Source: Bacteroides mediterraneensis | GTDB lineage: Bacteria; Bacteroidota; Bacteroidia; Bacteroidales; Bacteroidaceae | Direction of reading: 5' to 3' | Assembly: GCF_025993685.1 (NCBI RefSeq) | Contig: NZ_DAJPEN010000001.1 | Coordinates: 496,001-560,000 of the forward strand | Length of the DNA: 64,000 nucleotides | In this document: positions 10,038 through 18,381 of the stretch, piece by piece | Numbering within the stretch: the stretch's first letter is position 1 | Layout: each line of letters begins with the position of its first letter | Program-made: the position numbers and the translations under genes | The notes under the pieces: generated by a model | What the model saw: only the letters and a program-made list of their open reading frames with translations | Told to the model about the DNA's origin: nothing | Database searches by the model: none

Positions 10038-10060
10038 TAAACGGATAAAATAGTCTTTCT

Positions 10061-10094
10061 AGCGGTGTCTTCTGTCAAGGCACCGCTTTTTTTG
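10061..10094 (+). terminator. Intrinsic terminator after TonB receptor
   Basis: AGCGGTG pairs perfectly with CACCGCT across a 13-base loop and is followed by a run of seven to eight T. It lies 23 bases after the receptor stop. Confidence 0.85.
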
Positions 10095-10123
10095 TAGGGG
10101 ACCTCGCTTTCTTGTTACAAGAA

Positions 10124-10154
10124 TTGTGTGAAATAAGGCAAATCGCTATTTTTG
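10124..10154 (+). promoter_or_regulatory. Promoter for M64 peptidase operon
   Basis: TTG at 10124-10126 and TATTTTTG at 10147-10154 are separated by 20 bases, matching the Bacteroidetes -33/-7 layout. The peptidase start follows 19 bases after the -7 element. Confidence 0.7.
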
Positions 10155-10173
10155 TGGGAAAAATTGAAGATAT

Positions 10174-11460
10174 ATGAAAAAGACAGTATGGATTCTCACA
10201 CTTGGATTGTCACTTTGTGGAAATGCTTTCGCACAGAATTTCGATGATTATTTTATTGATAAAACCCTTCGGTTGGATTATATATTTATGGGGAATGTCG
10301 ACAAGCAGGATATCTGCCTGGATGAGTTGTCTTCGCTTCCTCAGTGGGCAGGCCGGCATACGCATTTGTCGGAGCTTCCATTGGCGGGAAATGGCGAAAT
10401 CACCATGAAGGACAAGGCCACGGGAAAGGTTATTTACCGGACTTCCTTTTCCAGTCTGTTTCAGGAATGGCTTGGAGAGCAGGAAGCCAAGGTCGTGACT
10501 CGCGGATTTGAGAATACGTTCTTGGTGCCTTATCCCAAACAGCCGGCCGAGATTACCGTGACTTTAAAAGATGCGTATCAGAAACCCAGTGCTACATTGA
10601 CGCACGAGGTCAATCCAAAGGATATTCTGATTCACCAGCGGGGTACAGGTAATTTGACGCCTCACCGTTATTTGTGGAAAGGAGGTTCCCCGGAGAAGTG
10701 CATCGATGTGGCCATTATGGCGGAGGGTTATTCGGCAAAGGATGAAGCATTGTTCTATAAGGATGCTGAGATAGCCTGTGAGTCTTTGTTTGATCATGAA
10801 CCGTTCAAGAAACTGAAAGACCGGTTTAATATTGTGGCTGTTTTCAGTGAGTCGAAAGACAGCGGGGTCAGCATTCCGCGAAACAATGAGTGGAAGACCA
10901 CGGCGGTCAGCTCGCATTTTGATACCTTCTATTCCGACCGTTACCTGACTACACGGAGTGTAAAGGCCATTCACAACTGGCTGGCGGGTATTCCTTATGA
11001 GCATATCATCATCCTGGCCAATACAGATACGTATGGGGGAGGAGGAATCTATAATTCCTATACATTGACTACGGCGCATCATTCCATGTTCCGCCCGGTA
11101 GTCGTGCATGAGTTTGGACACAGCTTCGGAGGCTTGGCCGACGAATATGCATACGATGAGGCACCGAGTCCTTTGTATCCTTACAGCGTGGAGCCGTGGG
11201 AACCGAATATCACCACACTGGTACACTTTGAGGACAAGTGGAAAGACATGGTAGACCCGGAAACTCCCATTCCGACGAAACCTCAGACGGATGAGAAGCT
11301 GATTTATACCAAAGTCGGTGTGTATGAAGGGGGCGGTTATACGAAAAAAGGAATTTATCGTCCCACTACGGAATGTCGGATGAAAATCAATGAAGCTCCG
11401 GTGTTCTGTCCGGTATGCCAGCGTTCCTTGGAACGTACCATTCGTTTTTATACAGAATAG
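10174..11460 (+). CDS. Secreted M64-family (IgA peptidase-like) zinc metallopeptidase
   Basis: Exported metallopeptidase of 428 residues. A signal peptide (cleavage near NAFAQN) is followed by an N-terminal beta domain and a catalytic domain. The zinc site VVHEFGHSFGGLADEYA has H312, E313, H316 and the downstream acidic ligand expected of the HExxHxxG group. M64 is named for a clostridial IgA peptidase, but most Bacteroides members have no demonstrated substrate, so IgA cleavage cannot be assumed. A Cys pair near the C-terminus (CPVC) may form a disulfide. It has its own promoter, and a GNAT gene follows 20 bases after its stop. Confidence 0.9.
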   Translation: MKKTVWILTLGLSLCGNAFAQNFDDYFIDKTLRLDYIFMGNVDKQDICLDELSSLPQWAGRHTHLSELPLAGNGEITMKDKATGKVIYRTSFSSLFQEWLGEQEAKVVTRGFENTFLVPYPKQPAEITVTLKDAYQKPSATLTHEVNPKDILIHQRGTGNLTPHRYLWKGGSPEKCIDVAIMAEGYSAKDEALFYKDAEIACESLFDHEPFKKLKDRFNIVAVFSESKDSGVSIPRNNEWKTTAVSSHFDTFYSDRYLTTRSVKAIHNWLAGIPYEHIIILANTDTYGGGGIYNSYTLTTAHHSMFRPVVVHEFGHSFGGLADEYAYDEAPSPLYPYSVEPWEPNITTLVHFEDKWKDMVDPETPIPTKPQTDEKLIYTKVGVYEGGGYTKKGIYRPTTECRMKINEAPVFCPVCQRSLERTIRFYTE

Positions 11461-11480
11461 TCATCTTTAAATTTATAGGT

Positions 11481-12017
11481 ATGCTTCAATTTATTCCCCT
11501 TCATACGACGGATCAGGCGTATGTGTTTGTAGAGAATCTGTGGCATGAATCTTTCCCTGAATCGGAGCGGAGAGAGGATGAGCCCCAGCGTGACAATGTA
11601 GACCATCACGATGCATTTACTTGTTATCTGATTGCGGAGGATACGCTTCAGATAGGATTTATTACCGTATGGACGTTGGAAGGCTTCTCTTATGTGGAGC
11701 ATCTGGCCACTTCGCCGTTGGTGCGCAACAAAGGATATGGCCGGAAAATTATGGAAGAACTCCAGAATCAGTTCCCGGGACTCTTGGTTTTAGAGGTAGA
11801 GAAGCCGGTGGACGAAATGAGCCGACGGCGTATCGGTTTTTATCAGCGATGCGGGTTCCGGTTGTGTGAAAAAGACTATGTACAGCCTCCTTATCGAAAA
11901 GGTGGAGAGAGCTTACCCATGTTTCTGATGTATGCGGGCACAGGGGATATTGCGGCTGATTTTGCATTCATCAGGGATGAGATTTATGAAAAAGTATATG
12001 GTGTAAAATCCGTGTAA
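11481..12017 (+). CDS. GNAT-family N-acetyltransferase
   Basis: Cytoplasmic acetyltransferase of 178 residues. The acetyl-CoA pyrophosphate loop is visible as VRNKGYGRKIMEEL (RxxGxG form) around residue 80, after the beta strand YVEHLATSP. The start at 11481 is chosen because an ORF extension to 11415 would overlap the peptidase gene and adds no conserved sequence. It is probably cotranscribed with the M64 peptidase. The acceptor (amine, peptide or small molecule) cannot be read from the sequence. Confidence 0.88.
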   Translation: MLQFIPLHTTDQAYVFVENLWHESFPESERREDEPQRDNVDHHDAFTCYLIAEDTLQIGFITVWTLEGFSYVEHLATSPLVRNKGYGRKIMEELQNQFPGLLVLEVEKPVDEMSRRRIGFYQRCGFRLCEKDYVQPPYRKGGESLPMFLMYAGTGDIAADFAFIRDEIYEKVYGVKSV

Positions 12018-12022
12018 GTAAA

Positions 12023-12068
12023 GAAAAATGCGGAAGCTGGGGGTGATGATTCCAGTTTCCGCATTTTT
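12023..12068. terminator. Bidirectional terminator between GNAT and efflux genes
   Basis: The hairpin AAATGCGGAA-CTGG / CCAG-TTCCGCATTT has A/T runs on both sides and lies between two converging genes, so it can end both transcripts. Confidence 0.85.
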
Positions 12069-12085
12069 TATGTGGTATATGAGGC

Positions 12086-13471
12086 TTATTCTTTCCAGCC
12101 ACCTCCCAAGGCTTTGTAGAGGTTGACCAGCGTGATCTGTTTGTCACGTACAGCGTTGCTCAGGCTGATTTGTGCGTCCAGGTATCCACGCTGAGCATCC
12201 AGCAAATCCATGTAGCCGATGACTCCATTGATGTATTGCAGCTGGGCCAAATCCAGTGTGATTTTCGACGACTGTTCCAAGCGCAGGCGGGTTTCGTAGA
12301 TTTCTTTCACTTTGTTGTATTCAGCAATGGCGTTGTACGCATCCTTGAAAGCATTTAATACGGCTTTTTCGTATGCGTATGCAGCCTGTTCGCATGCTGC
12401 TCTCTTGGCTTTCAGGATGGCGCGGTTCTTGCCCATGGCAAAAAGGGGCTGAAGGATGGTTCCTGCCAACAGGTAGTGAGGCGACTTGAAGATGTGTGAA
12501 AGTTCTTCATTTTCAGAACCGTGTGTGGCCGTCAAGGTCAGTTTTGGGAACATGTTGGTAAAGGCAATTCCTACTGCGGCATTGGCCGCAATGACGGCCT
12601 GTTCAGCCTGGCGTACATCCGGTCGGCGTTCCAGCAAGGAAGAAGGAAGTCCCACGGGAAGTGAAGCGGAATGTACTACATCTTCCGGCAGGGTGGCCCG
12701 CTTGATTTCATGAGGATATTCTCCTGCCAGAAACGTAATCTCATTTTGTTTCAACGTGATTTTCCGTTCCAGATCGGGGACGAGGGTTGCCGTACGGGCC
12801 AATTCCACCTGGGCCTGCCGGTAAGCGGTTTCGGATGTCAATCCGCCTTCGTAGCGGATACGTGCCAGGTGCAAGCTTTCCCGACGGGCATCTACGGTCT
12901 TTCTCACGATGGAAAGTTCGTTGTCGAGGGCTACCAGTTCGAAATAAGACTGTGCTACCTGTGCTACCAAACTCATTCGGAGAGCCCGTTGGTTCTCAAT
13001 GGAACCCATAAATTCGGCCATGCTTTTGTCCTTGGCCCAACGCAGGTTACCCCACAGGTCGATTTCCCATGTGATTCCCAGCTTGATATCGTATTGGTTG
13101 TCTTTTTTATAGTTACTTCCACCATAGTCTTCCCCTTCTTCTTCTGCATAGAGTTTCAACCCTAGCTGAGGGAACAGGTTGGCATAATCAATCCGTTTCA
13201 TGGCAGCCAGTTCCTTGACCCTGGCAGCCGCAATCAGCATATCCTTGTTGTAGTCCAAGGTTTTCTGGATAAGTTGCTGGAGGATGGTATCGGTGTACAT
13301 CTGTTCCCAGGGATAGTCACCGATGGATGTGGAGTCTACGCTGGTGCTGTCAAGGGTGACAGGCAGGTCCATTTTTGGGCGGGTATATTGTTTCCCGATT
13401 TTGCAGCCCCCCATCAGAAGGGCTGCTACGGAAATGAGTAAAAGGCGGTATAATTTGTTAGTTGGTTTCAT
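12086..13471 (-). CDS. RND efflux outer membrane channel, TolC/NodT family lipoprotein
   Basis: Outer membrane factor of 461 residues for a tripartite drug-efflux pump. A lipoprotein signal (ALLMGGC) gives an N-terminal lipid anchor. Two OEP repeats follow, with the long helices and IRYEGGLTSETAYRQAQ-like hairpins typical of OprM/NodT channels. It is the last gene of the membrane-fusion, inner-membrane transporter and channel operon, 17 bases after the transporter stop. Substrates cannot be inferred. Confidence 0.93.
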   Translation of the reverse strand: MKPTNKLYRLLLISVAALLMGGCKIGKQYTRPKMDLPVTLDSTSVDSTSIGDYPWEQMYTDTILQQLIQKTLDYNKDMLIAAARVKELAAMKRIDYANLFPQLGLKLYAEEEGEDYGGSNYKKDNQYDIKLGITWEIDLWGNLRWAKDKSMAEFMGSIENQRALRMSLVAQVAQSYFELVALDNELSIVRKTVDARRESLHLARIRYEGGLTSETAYRQAQVELARTATLVPDLERKITLKQNEITFLAGEYPHEIKRATLPEDVVHSASLPVGLPSSLLERRPDVRQAEQAVIAANAAVGIAFTNMFPKLTLTATHGSENEELSHIFKSPHYLLAGTILQPLFAMGKNRAILKAKRAACEQAAYAYEKAVLNAFKDAYNAIAEYNKVKEIYETRLRLEQSSKITLDLAQLQYINGVIGYMDLLDAQRGYLDAQISLSNAVRDKQITLVNLYKALGGGWKE

Positions 13472-13488
13472 AAGTTACATCTGTAAGT

Positions 13489-16400
13489 TTACTTTTTCAC
13501 TTTCATTTTATGAGTGGCTTTGTAAATCATTACAAAGAAGAACGGCACGAGCAGGATACCTACGGTAACTGCCACAATCATTCCAAAGAAGACACCTGTA
13601 CCGATGGCCTGTCGGCTGGCAGAACCTGGACCGGTGGCAAGCACCATCGGAAGCATACCGAGGATAAAGGCCAGTGAGGTCATCAGAATCGGACGGAAAC
13701 GCAGGCTGGCTGCATGGAGAGCCGATTCTACGATGTCGCGTCCCTTATCCACCTCGTCTTTGGCGAATTCTACAATCAGGATGGCGTTCTTGGCGGCCAG
13801 ACCAATCAACATAACCAGACCAATCTGGAAGTAAGTATCGTTTTCCAATCCGCAGAGGGTAATACCTGCATAGGCTCCCAATACAGCTACCGGAAGTGAA
13901 ATCAATACGGCAATGGGGACGGTCCAGCTTTCATAAAGGGCAGCCAGGAACAGGAATACGAACAGAAATACCAAGGCAAGGATAAGTCCGGTTTGTCCGC
14001 CAGCCTGCTTTTCCTGGTAGGAAAGACCGCTCCATTCCACTCCGATGTTTTCGGGCAGTTTTTCGCGGGCAATCTGTTCCAACAGTTCCATCACCTGTCC
14101 GGAACTGGCCCCGTTGGCGGTAGTACCTCGAATGATAGAAGTATTGAACATGTTGAAACGTTTGATGCTTCCTGGTCCGGTAGTATAATCCGTGTTACCC
14201 AAAGCTGTCAGCGGAATCATGTTGCCGTCCGAACCACGTACGAAGAACAAGCCGATGTTGTCACGTTCACGGCGGTAAGGCGCTTCGGCCTGAATGTACA
14301 CACGGTAGATGCGGTTGAACATGTTGAAGTCGTTCACATATACGGAACCGGTGTATGCTTTCATCGTTGAGAATACATCTGCCATCGGCACTCCGGAAAG
14401 TTTCACTTTATCCCGGTCTACGTCGAAGTACAGTTGAGGAATTTCAGCCTGCAAAGAGGAAGAAAGTCCTGTAATCTCTTTTCGTTGGGAGGCATAATAC
14501 ATCAAGGTATCGGTAGCCCGTACCAGGTCGTCGTAAGTGGCGTCACCACGAGCTTCCAGCTGCATCTCGAAACCGCCGGCCGTACCCAGACCCGGAATGA
14601 CCGGAGGCGTAGAAAGGTAGACCTTACTTTCTGGATAAGTCTCCAGCTCTTTCTGTATTCTGTCCATCACTTCGTCAATAGTCGTATTGTCACGTTCTTT
14701 CCATTCCTTCAGAATGACGGTCAGCTGGCTTCTGGCCTGACTGGTTCCTACACGCGGGCTGCTACCGGTTACGTTCTGTACGTATTCCACGGCCGGATCC
14801 TTCATGATGAAATCTACAGCCCGGTCGGTCACAGCGCGGGTTCTTTCCAGAGTGGCTGTTTCCGGAAGCTCCAGTTCCACGGTGAAATAACCTTGGTCTT
14901 CAACCGGAAGGAAGCTGGTGGGCACCAACCGGTGGAACATATAGATGAAAATCAATACCATTCCGAAACCGACCATCACACGGCGCGGATTCTTGATGAC
15001 ACGCTTGATATAGATAATGTATTTGTTGTTTCCGATGGCCAGCCATTTGTTGATGAAGCGGAACACTCTGTTCTTGGGTTTGTTCGGATCAACCGGGCGC
15101 AGAATCAGTGAGCACATCACTGGGCTCAACGTCAAGGCTACTACCGTAGAAAGAAGCACTGAAACCACGATGGTGACCGTAAACTGGCGGTATAGCTGTC
15201 CGGTGATACCGGAAAGGAAGCTAACCGGAACGAATACGGCAGCCAATACCAGTGAGGTGGCGATGATGGCACCCACCAGTCCTTCCATGGCTTTCTTGGT
15301 GGCTTCATACGGGCTGAGCTTTTCTTCGTCCATGATACGTTCCACGTTTTCCACTACCACGATGGCATCGTCCACCACAATACCGATGGCCAGTACCAAT
15401 CCCAACAAGGTCAGGATGTTGAGCGAGAAACCAAATATAAGCATAAATCCGAAAGTACCAATCAAGGAAATCGGTACGGCTACTACCGGAATCAGTGTGG
15501 CACGCCAGTTCTGCAAAGAAAGGAATACCACCACGATAACCAGGAATAACGCCTCAAACAACGTCTTGTACACCTCGTGAATGGATTCGGAAATATAATC
15601 CGTCATGTCGAATGGGAAGTTGTATTCCATTCCTTCCGGAAAACTCTTGCTGATTTCTTTCATGGCATCTTTCACGCTCTGGGCCACTTCCATGGCGTTG
15701 GCTCCCGGGAGCATGTAAATACCCAGAATGGCTGCATTTCCACCGTTGATACCACTTTCCGTGCTATAGGAAGAGGCTTCCAAAGACACCCGCGCCACGT
15801 CGCGCATACGGATAAGTGAGCCGTCCGGATTGGCGCGCAGCACGATTTCTTCAAACTGGGATGTCGATGACAAACGTCCTTGTGCTGTGATGGGAACGGT
15901 GATGTCCACTCCGTTCATGGGTTGCTGTCCGAGCACACCGGCGGCCGATTCACGGTTCTGGTCTTTCAGTGCATTCTGCACATCCTGTACGGTAAGTCCG
16001 AAGTTGGCCAGCTTGGCAGGGTCTACCCAGATTTGCATGGCATAGTAACGGCTACCGATATTGGAAATACGTCCTACTCCCGGAATACGGCGGAGCAAAT
16101 CAAGTACGTTCAACGTGGCGAAGTTACTCAGGTAGATTTCGTCAAACTTCGGGTCGTTGGAAGTCAAGCAGAGAGTCATCAGCTGGCTTGGAGCCTGCTT
16201 CTCCACCGAAATACCATTCTGAATCACTTCTGCCGGCAGTCGGGATTCCGCCAGTTTGATACGGTTCTGGATTTCCACGGCTGCCAGATCTGGGTCGGCG
16301 GAGATGTCGAAAGTAACTGTGGCAGAGAAACCTCCGGAGTTGGAACTGCTGGATTCCATGTAGAGCATGCCCGGTGTTCCGTTCAATTCTTGTTCGATAG

Positions 16401-16593
16401 GGGTAGCTACTGCCTGCGATACGGTTACGGCACTGGCTCCCGGATAGGAAGCACTGATTTTGACTACGGGGGGAGTAATCTGCGGGTACTGGTCGATAGG
16501 CAGCATCATCAGACCGATGATACCTACGATTACAATCAATATGGAGATGACGGCCGAGAATACGGGCCTGTCAATGAAAAAGCTGACTTTCAT
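13489..16593 (-). CDS. RND multidrug efflux transporter, AcrB/HAE1 family
   Basis: Inner membrane proton-driven pump of 1034 residues, the normal length for AcrB. It has the N-terminal anchor helix (FFIDRPVFSAVISILIV), two large periplasmic loops, and twelve predicted membrane segments, including TM4 with the GIVVDDAIVVVENV stretch whose acidic pair relays protons, and the C-terminal LAAKNAILIVEFA helix. It is central in a tripartite operon with the fusion protein 21 bases upstream and the channel downstream. HAE1-type pumps usually export hydrophobic drugs, dyes or bile salts; the actual range is unknown. Confidence 0.96.
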   Translation of the reverse strand: MKVSFFIDRPVFSAVISILIVIVGIIGLMMLPIDQYPQITPPVVKISASYPGASAVTVSQAVATPIEQELNGTPGMLYMESSSSNSGGFSATVTFDISADPDLAAVEIQNRIKLAESRLPAEVIQNGISVEKQAPSQLMTLCLTSNDPKFDEIYLSNFATLNVLDLLRRIPGVGRISNIGSRYYAMQIWVDPAKLANFGLTVQDVQNALKDQNRESAAGVLGQQPMNGVDITVPITAQGRLSSTSQFEEIVLRANPDGSLIRMRDVARVSLEASSYSTESGINGGNAAILGIYMLPGANAMEVAQSVKDAMKEISKSFPEGMEYNFPFDMTDYISESIHEVYKTLFEALFLVIVVVFLSLQNWRATLIPVVAVPISLIGTFGFMLIFGFSLNILTLLGLVLAIGIVVDDAIVVVENVERIMDEEKLSPYEATKKAMEGLVGAIIATSLVLAAVFVPVSFLSGITGQLYRQFTVTIVVSVLLSTVVALTLSPVMCSLILRPVDPNKPKNRVFRFINKWLAIGNNKYIIYIKRVIKNPRRVMVGFGMVLIFIYMFHRLVPTSFLPVEDQGYFTVELELPETATLERTRAVTDRAVDFIMKDPAVEYVQNVTGSSPRVGTSQARSQLTVILKEWKERDNTTIDEVMDRIQKELETYPESKVYLSTPPVIPGLGTAGGFEMQLEARGDATYDDLVRATDTLMYYASQRKEITGLSSSLQAEIPQLYFDVDRDKVKLSGVPMADVFSTMKAYTGSVYVNDFNMFNRIYRVYIQAEAPYRRERDNIGLFFVRGSDGNMIPLTALGNTDYTTGPGSIKRFNMFNTSIIRGTTANGASSGQVMELLEQIAREKLPENIGVEWSGLSYQEKQAGGQTGLILALVFLFVFLFLAALYESWTVPIAVLISLPVAVLGAYAGITLCGLENDTYFQIGLVMLIGLAAKNAILIVEFAKDEVDKGRDIVESALHAASLRFRPILMTSLAFILGMLPMVLATGPGSASRQAIGTGVFFGMIVAVTVGILLVPFFFVMIYKATHKMKVKK

Positions 16594-16614
16594 GCGTAAT
16601 TTCGTTTAGGTGGA

Positions 16615-17811
16615 TTATTCTTCCTCTTTTTTCGCTTCGTTTTCAAGTTGGGCGGGGTCTTGCACACGGACCTTCATTCCCGGAGCCAGTTTGTGGAAAC
16701 CTTCGTACACAATCATTTCTCCGGCAGACAATCCACGTTCCACTACCACGTCGTTTCCGAATTCAGGACCCAGCTCGATGAAACGTCTTTCCACAGTTGA
16801 GTCTTTTCTCATGACGAAAATATGGGCTCCTCCCTTTTCGATAATCAAGGCTTTTTGGGGAACGACTGTGGCATTTTCACGTACGTCGAGCAACACTTTC
16901 ACTTTGGTGAACTGTCCCGGCAGCAATACATGGTCCGGATTGGCCAGTTCGGCACGTACGGAGAAAGTTCCTGTTTTCGGGTTTACCTGAGGAGCGGCAA
17001 AGTCTACCAGTCCTTTGTGCTCATAGACGCTGTTGTCCGGCAAGGTGATGGTGACGGTGGGCTGCCAGGAACGGGTAGAATCTTTCTGTCCGAAAGTCAC
17101 GTTTCTTTCCTTGCTTTTCAGGTAATCAAGTGCGGTCATGCTGAAGTCCACGAGGATGGTATCACTCTTTACGATGGTAGCCAACAGGGATTTTCCGCTG
17201 CTGCCGACTAATGTACCCAAATCGACGTGACGTTCACTGATTTGTCCGGAGATAGGGGAGCGTACCACTGTGTAGCCCAGTTCCTGTTCGGCCTGTTCCA
17301 AGTCGGCCTTACTCATGCCTACACTGGCGACGGCTGTCTCATACGCTGCTACCGCATTGTCCAGGTCCAGCTGGCTGGCTGCGTTCTGTTCGTAAAGCGG
17401 GCGGATACGCTCCAGGTCACGTTTGGCTTTCTGTGCCTGTGCTTCATCTTTCTTCAGCTGGGCGCGTACTTTGTCTGCTTTGGCGCGATATTGGTCTTGG
17501 TTGATGATGAACAATACCTGATTCCGCTTGACTGAGGTACCCTCTTCAAACAGCATCTGTTCCAGAAATCCTTCTACACGTGCACGTACTTCCACAAACT
17601 GCTGCGCACGAACCCGTCCTACATATTCACCGAATATTTGTACGTTCTGCCGGCTGGCAGGCATGACGGAAACAACAGGGATTTCAGCTATGGGTTTCTT
17701 TTCTCGGGTAAAAATAAAATAGATGGATAAAATGACTGCGATGCCGATAATCATGTAAATCATTTCCTTTCTTTTCACCTTTAATTCTTTCCTAGTCAAA
17801 AAGCGTTTCAT
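16615..17811 (-). CDS. RND efflux periplasmic adaptor (membrane fusion protein)
   Basis: Adaptor of about 398 residues linking pump and channel. After a basic stretch comes a membrane anchor (MIYMIIGIAVILSIYFIF, about residues 17-35), then the barrel-sandwich hybrid, an alpha hairpin and beta-barrel domains (GYTVVRSPISGQISERHVDLGTLV). The start at 17811 is preferred: longer versions reach 17844 or 17877, and the latter overlaps the promoter -7 element at 17875-17882. It opens the efflux operon. No adjacent TetR- or MarR-type regulator was found, so control is probably distant. Confidence 0.93.
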   Translation of the reverse strand: MKRFLTRKELKVKRKEMIYMIIGIAVILSIYFIFTREKKPIAEIPVVSVMPASRQNVQIFGEYVGRVRAQQFVEVRARVEGFLEQMLFEEGTSVKRNQVLFIINQDQYRAKADKVRAQLKKDEAQAQKAKRDLERIRPLYEQNAASQLDLDNAVAAYETAVASVGMSKADLEQAEQELGYTVVRSPISGQISERHVDLGTLVGSSGKSLLATIVKSDTILVDFSMTALDYLKSKERNVTFGQKDSTRSWQPTVTITLPDNSVYEHKGLVDFAAPQVNPKTGTFSVRAELANPDHVLLPGQFTKVKVLLDVRENATVVPQKALIIEKGGAHIFVMRKDSTVERRFIELGPEFGNDVVVERGLSAGEMIVYEGFHKLAPGMKVRVQDPAQLENEAKKEEE

Positions 17812-17874
17812 AAGTTCAATTTTTTTTATAGTTTTAGATGCCATTATCTCTAAAATGGCCGACAAGATTCGTGC

Positions 17875-17882
17875 CAAAGTTA
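17875..17882 (-). promoter_or_regulatory. Promoter -7 element for RND efflux operon
   Basis: Minus strand reads TAACTTTG, an exact TAnnTTTG match, about 64 bases upstream of the chosen adaptor start. It decides against the longest ORF start. Confidence 0.7.
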
Positions 17883-17991
17883 CAAAAATGTTTTATAAGC
17901 TGAAAATCAGCAGACTTCCTTCCCTTTCCGATAAGGAAGTATTGGGGAATTTTACAGATTATTGTGGAAAAAATCCACACATTGGGTGTGG

Positions 17992-18297
17992 TCACCGCTC
18001 TCTCCACAAATGTTTGAGGGTCCAGATTGGGTGATGCCAAAGCATGCGGGGGCCTGCGTATCGCATGACTTCCTTTATTTTCTGTTTCATTTGCGGGCGG
18101 TAGCAGTGGACAGGGCATTGCCGGCAGGTTTTCTTCTGTTCCCCGAAAGGACAGTGCGACAGTCTCTGGTGGGCATACTCCAATAGCTCTTTGCAGTCTT
18201 TGCAGAGGGTAGTATTCCCTTCTTTATGTCTGCAATAAAAGCGAATCATCTGTTCTACGGTCTGTTTCTCTTCTTCTCTCCGTGAAAGTTTATTCAT
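17992..18297 (-). CDS. YgbA-like 'nitrous oxide-stimulated promoter' family protein
   Basis: Small cytoplasmic protein of 101 residues with a fixed cysteine pattern (YCRHKEG, LCKDCKELLEYA, RLSHCPFGEQKKTCRQCPVHCY split here), followed by a basic C-terminus with RYAGPRMLWHHPIWTLKH. This matches the family named for a nitrous oxide-stimulated gene, of which E. coli YgbA is a member linked to nitrosative stress. The cysteines suggest a metal or Fe-S site. It is monocistronic, divergent from the ThrE-type exporter, with its own -7 element at 18320-18327. Confidence 0.85.
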   Translation of the reverse strand: MNKLSRREEEKQTVEQMIRFYCRHKEGNTTLCKDCKELLEYAHQRLSHCPFGEQKKTCRQCPVHCYRPQMKQKIKEVMRYAGPRMLWHHPIWTLKHLWRER

Positions 18298-18319
18298 ATT
18301 AACATGGAACTTCGATTTA

Positions 18320-18327
18320 CAAAGGTA
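18320..18327 (-). promoter_or_regulatory. Promoter -7 element for YgbA-like gene
   Basis: Minus strand reads TACCTTTG, an exact TAnnTTTG match 22 bases upstream of the gene start. Confidence 0.65.
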
Positions 18328-18349
18328 CGAATAGAATTGATATTTTTCG

Positions 18350-18357
18350 TAACTTTG
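18350..18357 (+). promoter_or_regulatory. Promoter -7 element for ThrE-type exporter
   Basis: TAACTTTG matches TAnnTTTG 24 bases upstream of the exporter start. It is divergent from, and only 22 bases away from, the -7 element of the YgbA-like gene. Confidence 0.65.
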
Positions 18358-18381
18358 CGCCCGAAATAATCTTTAAACAAA

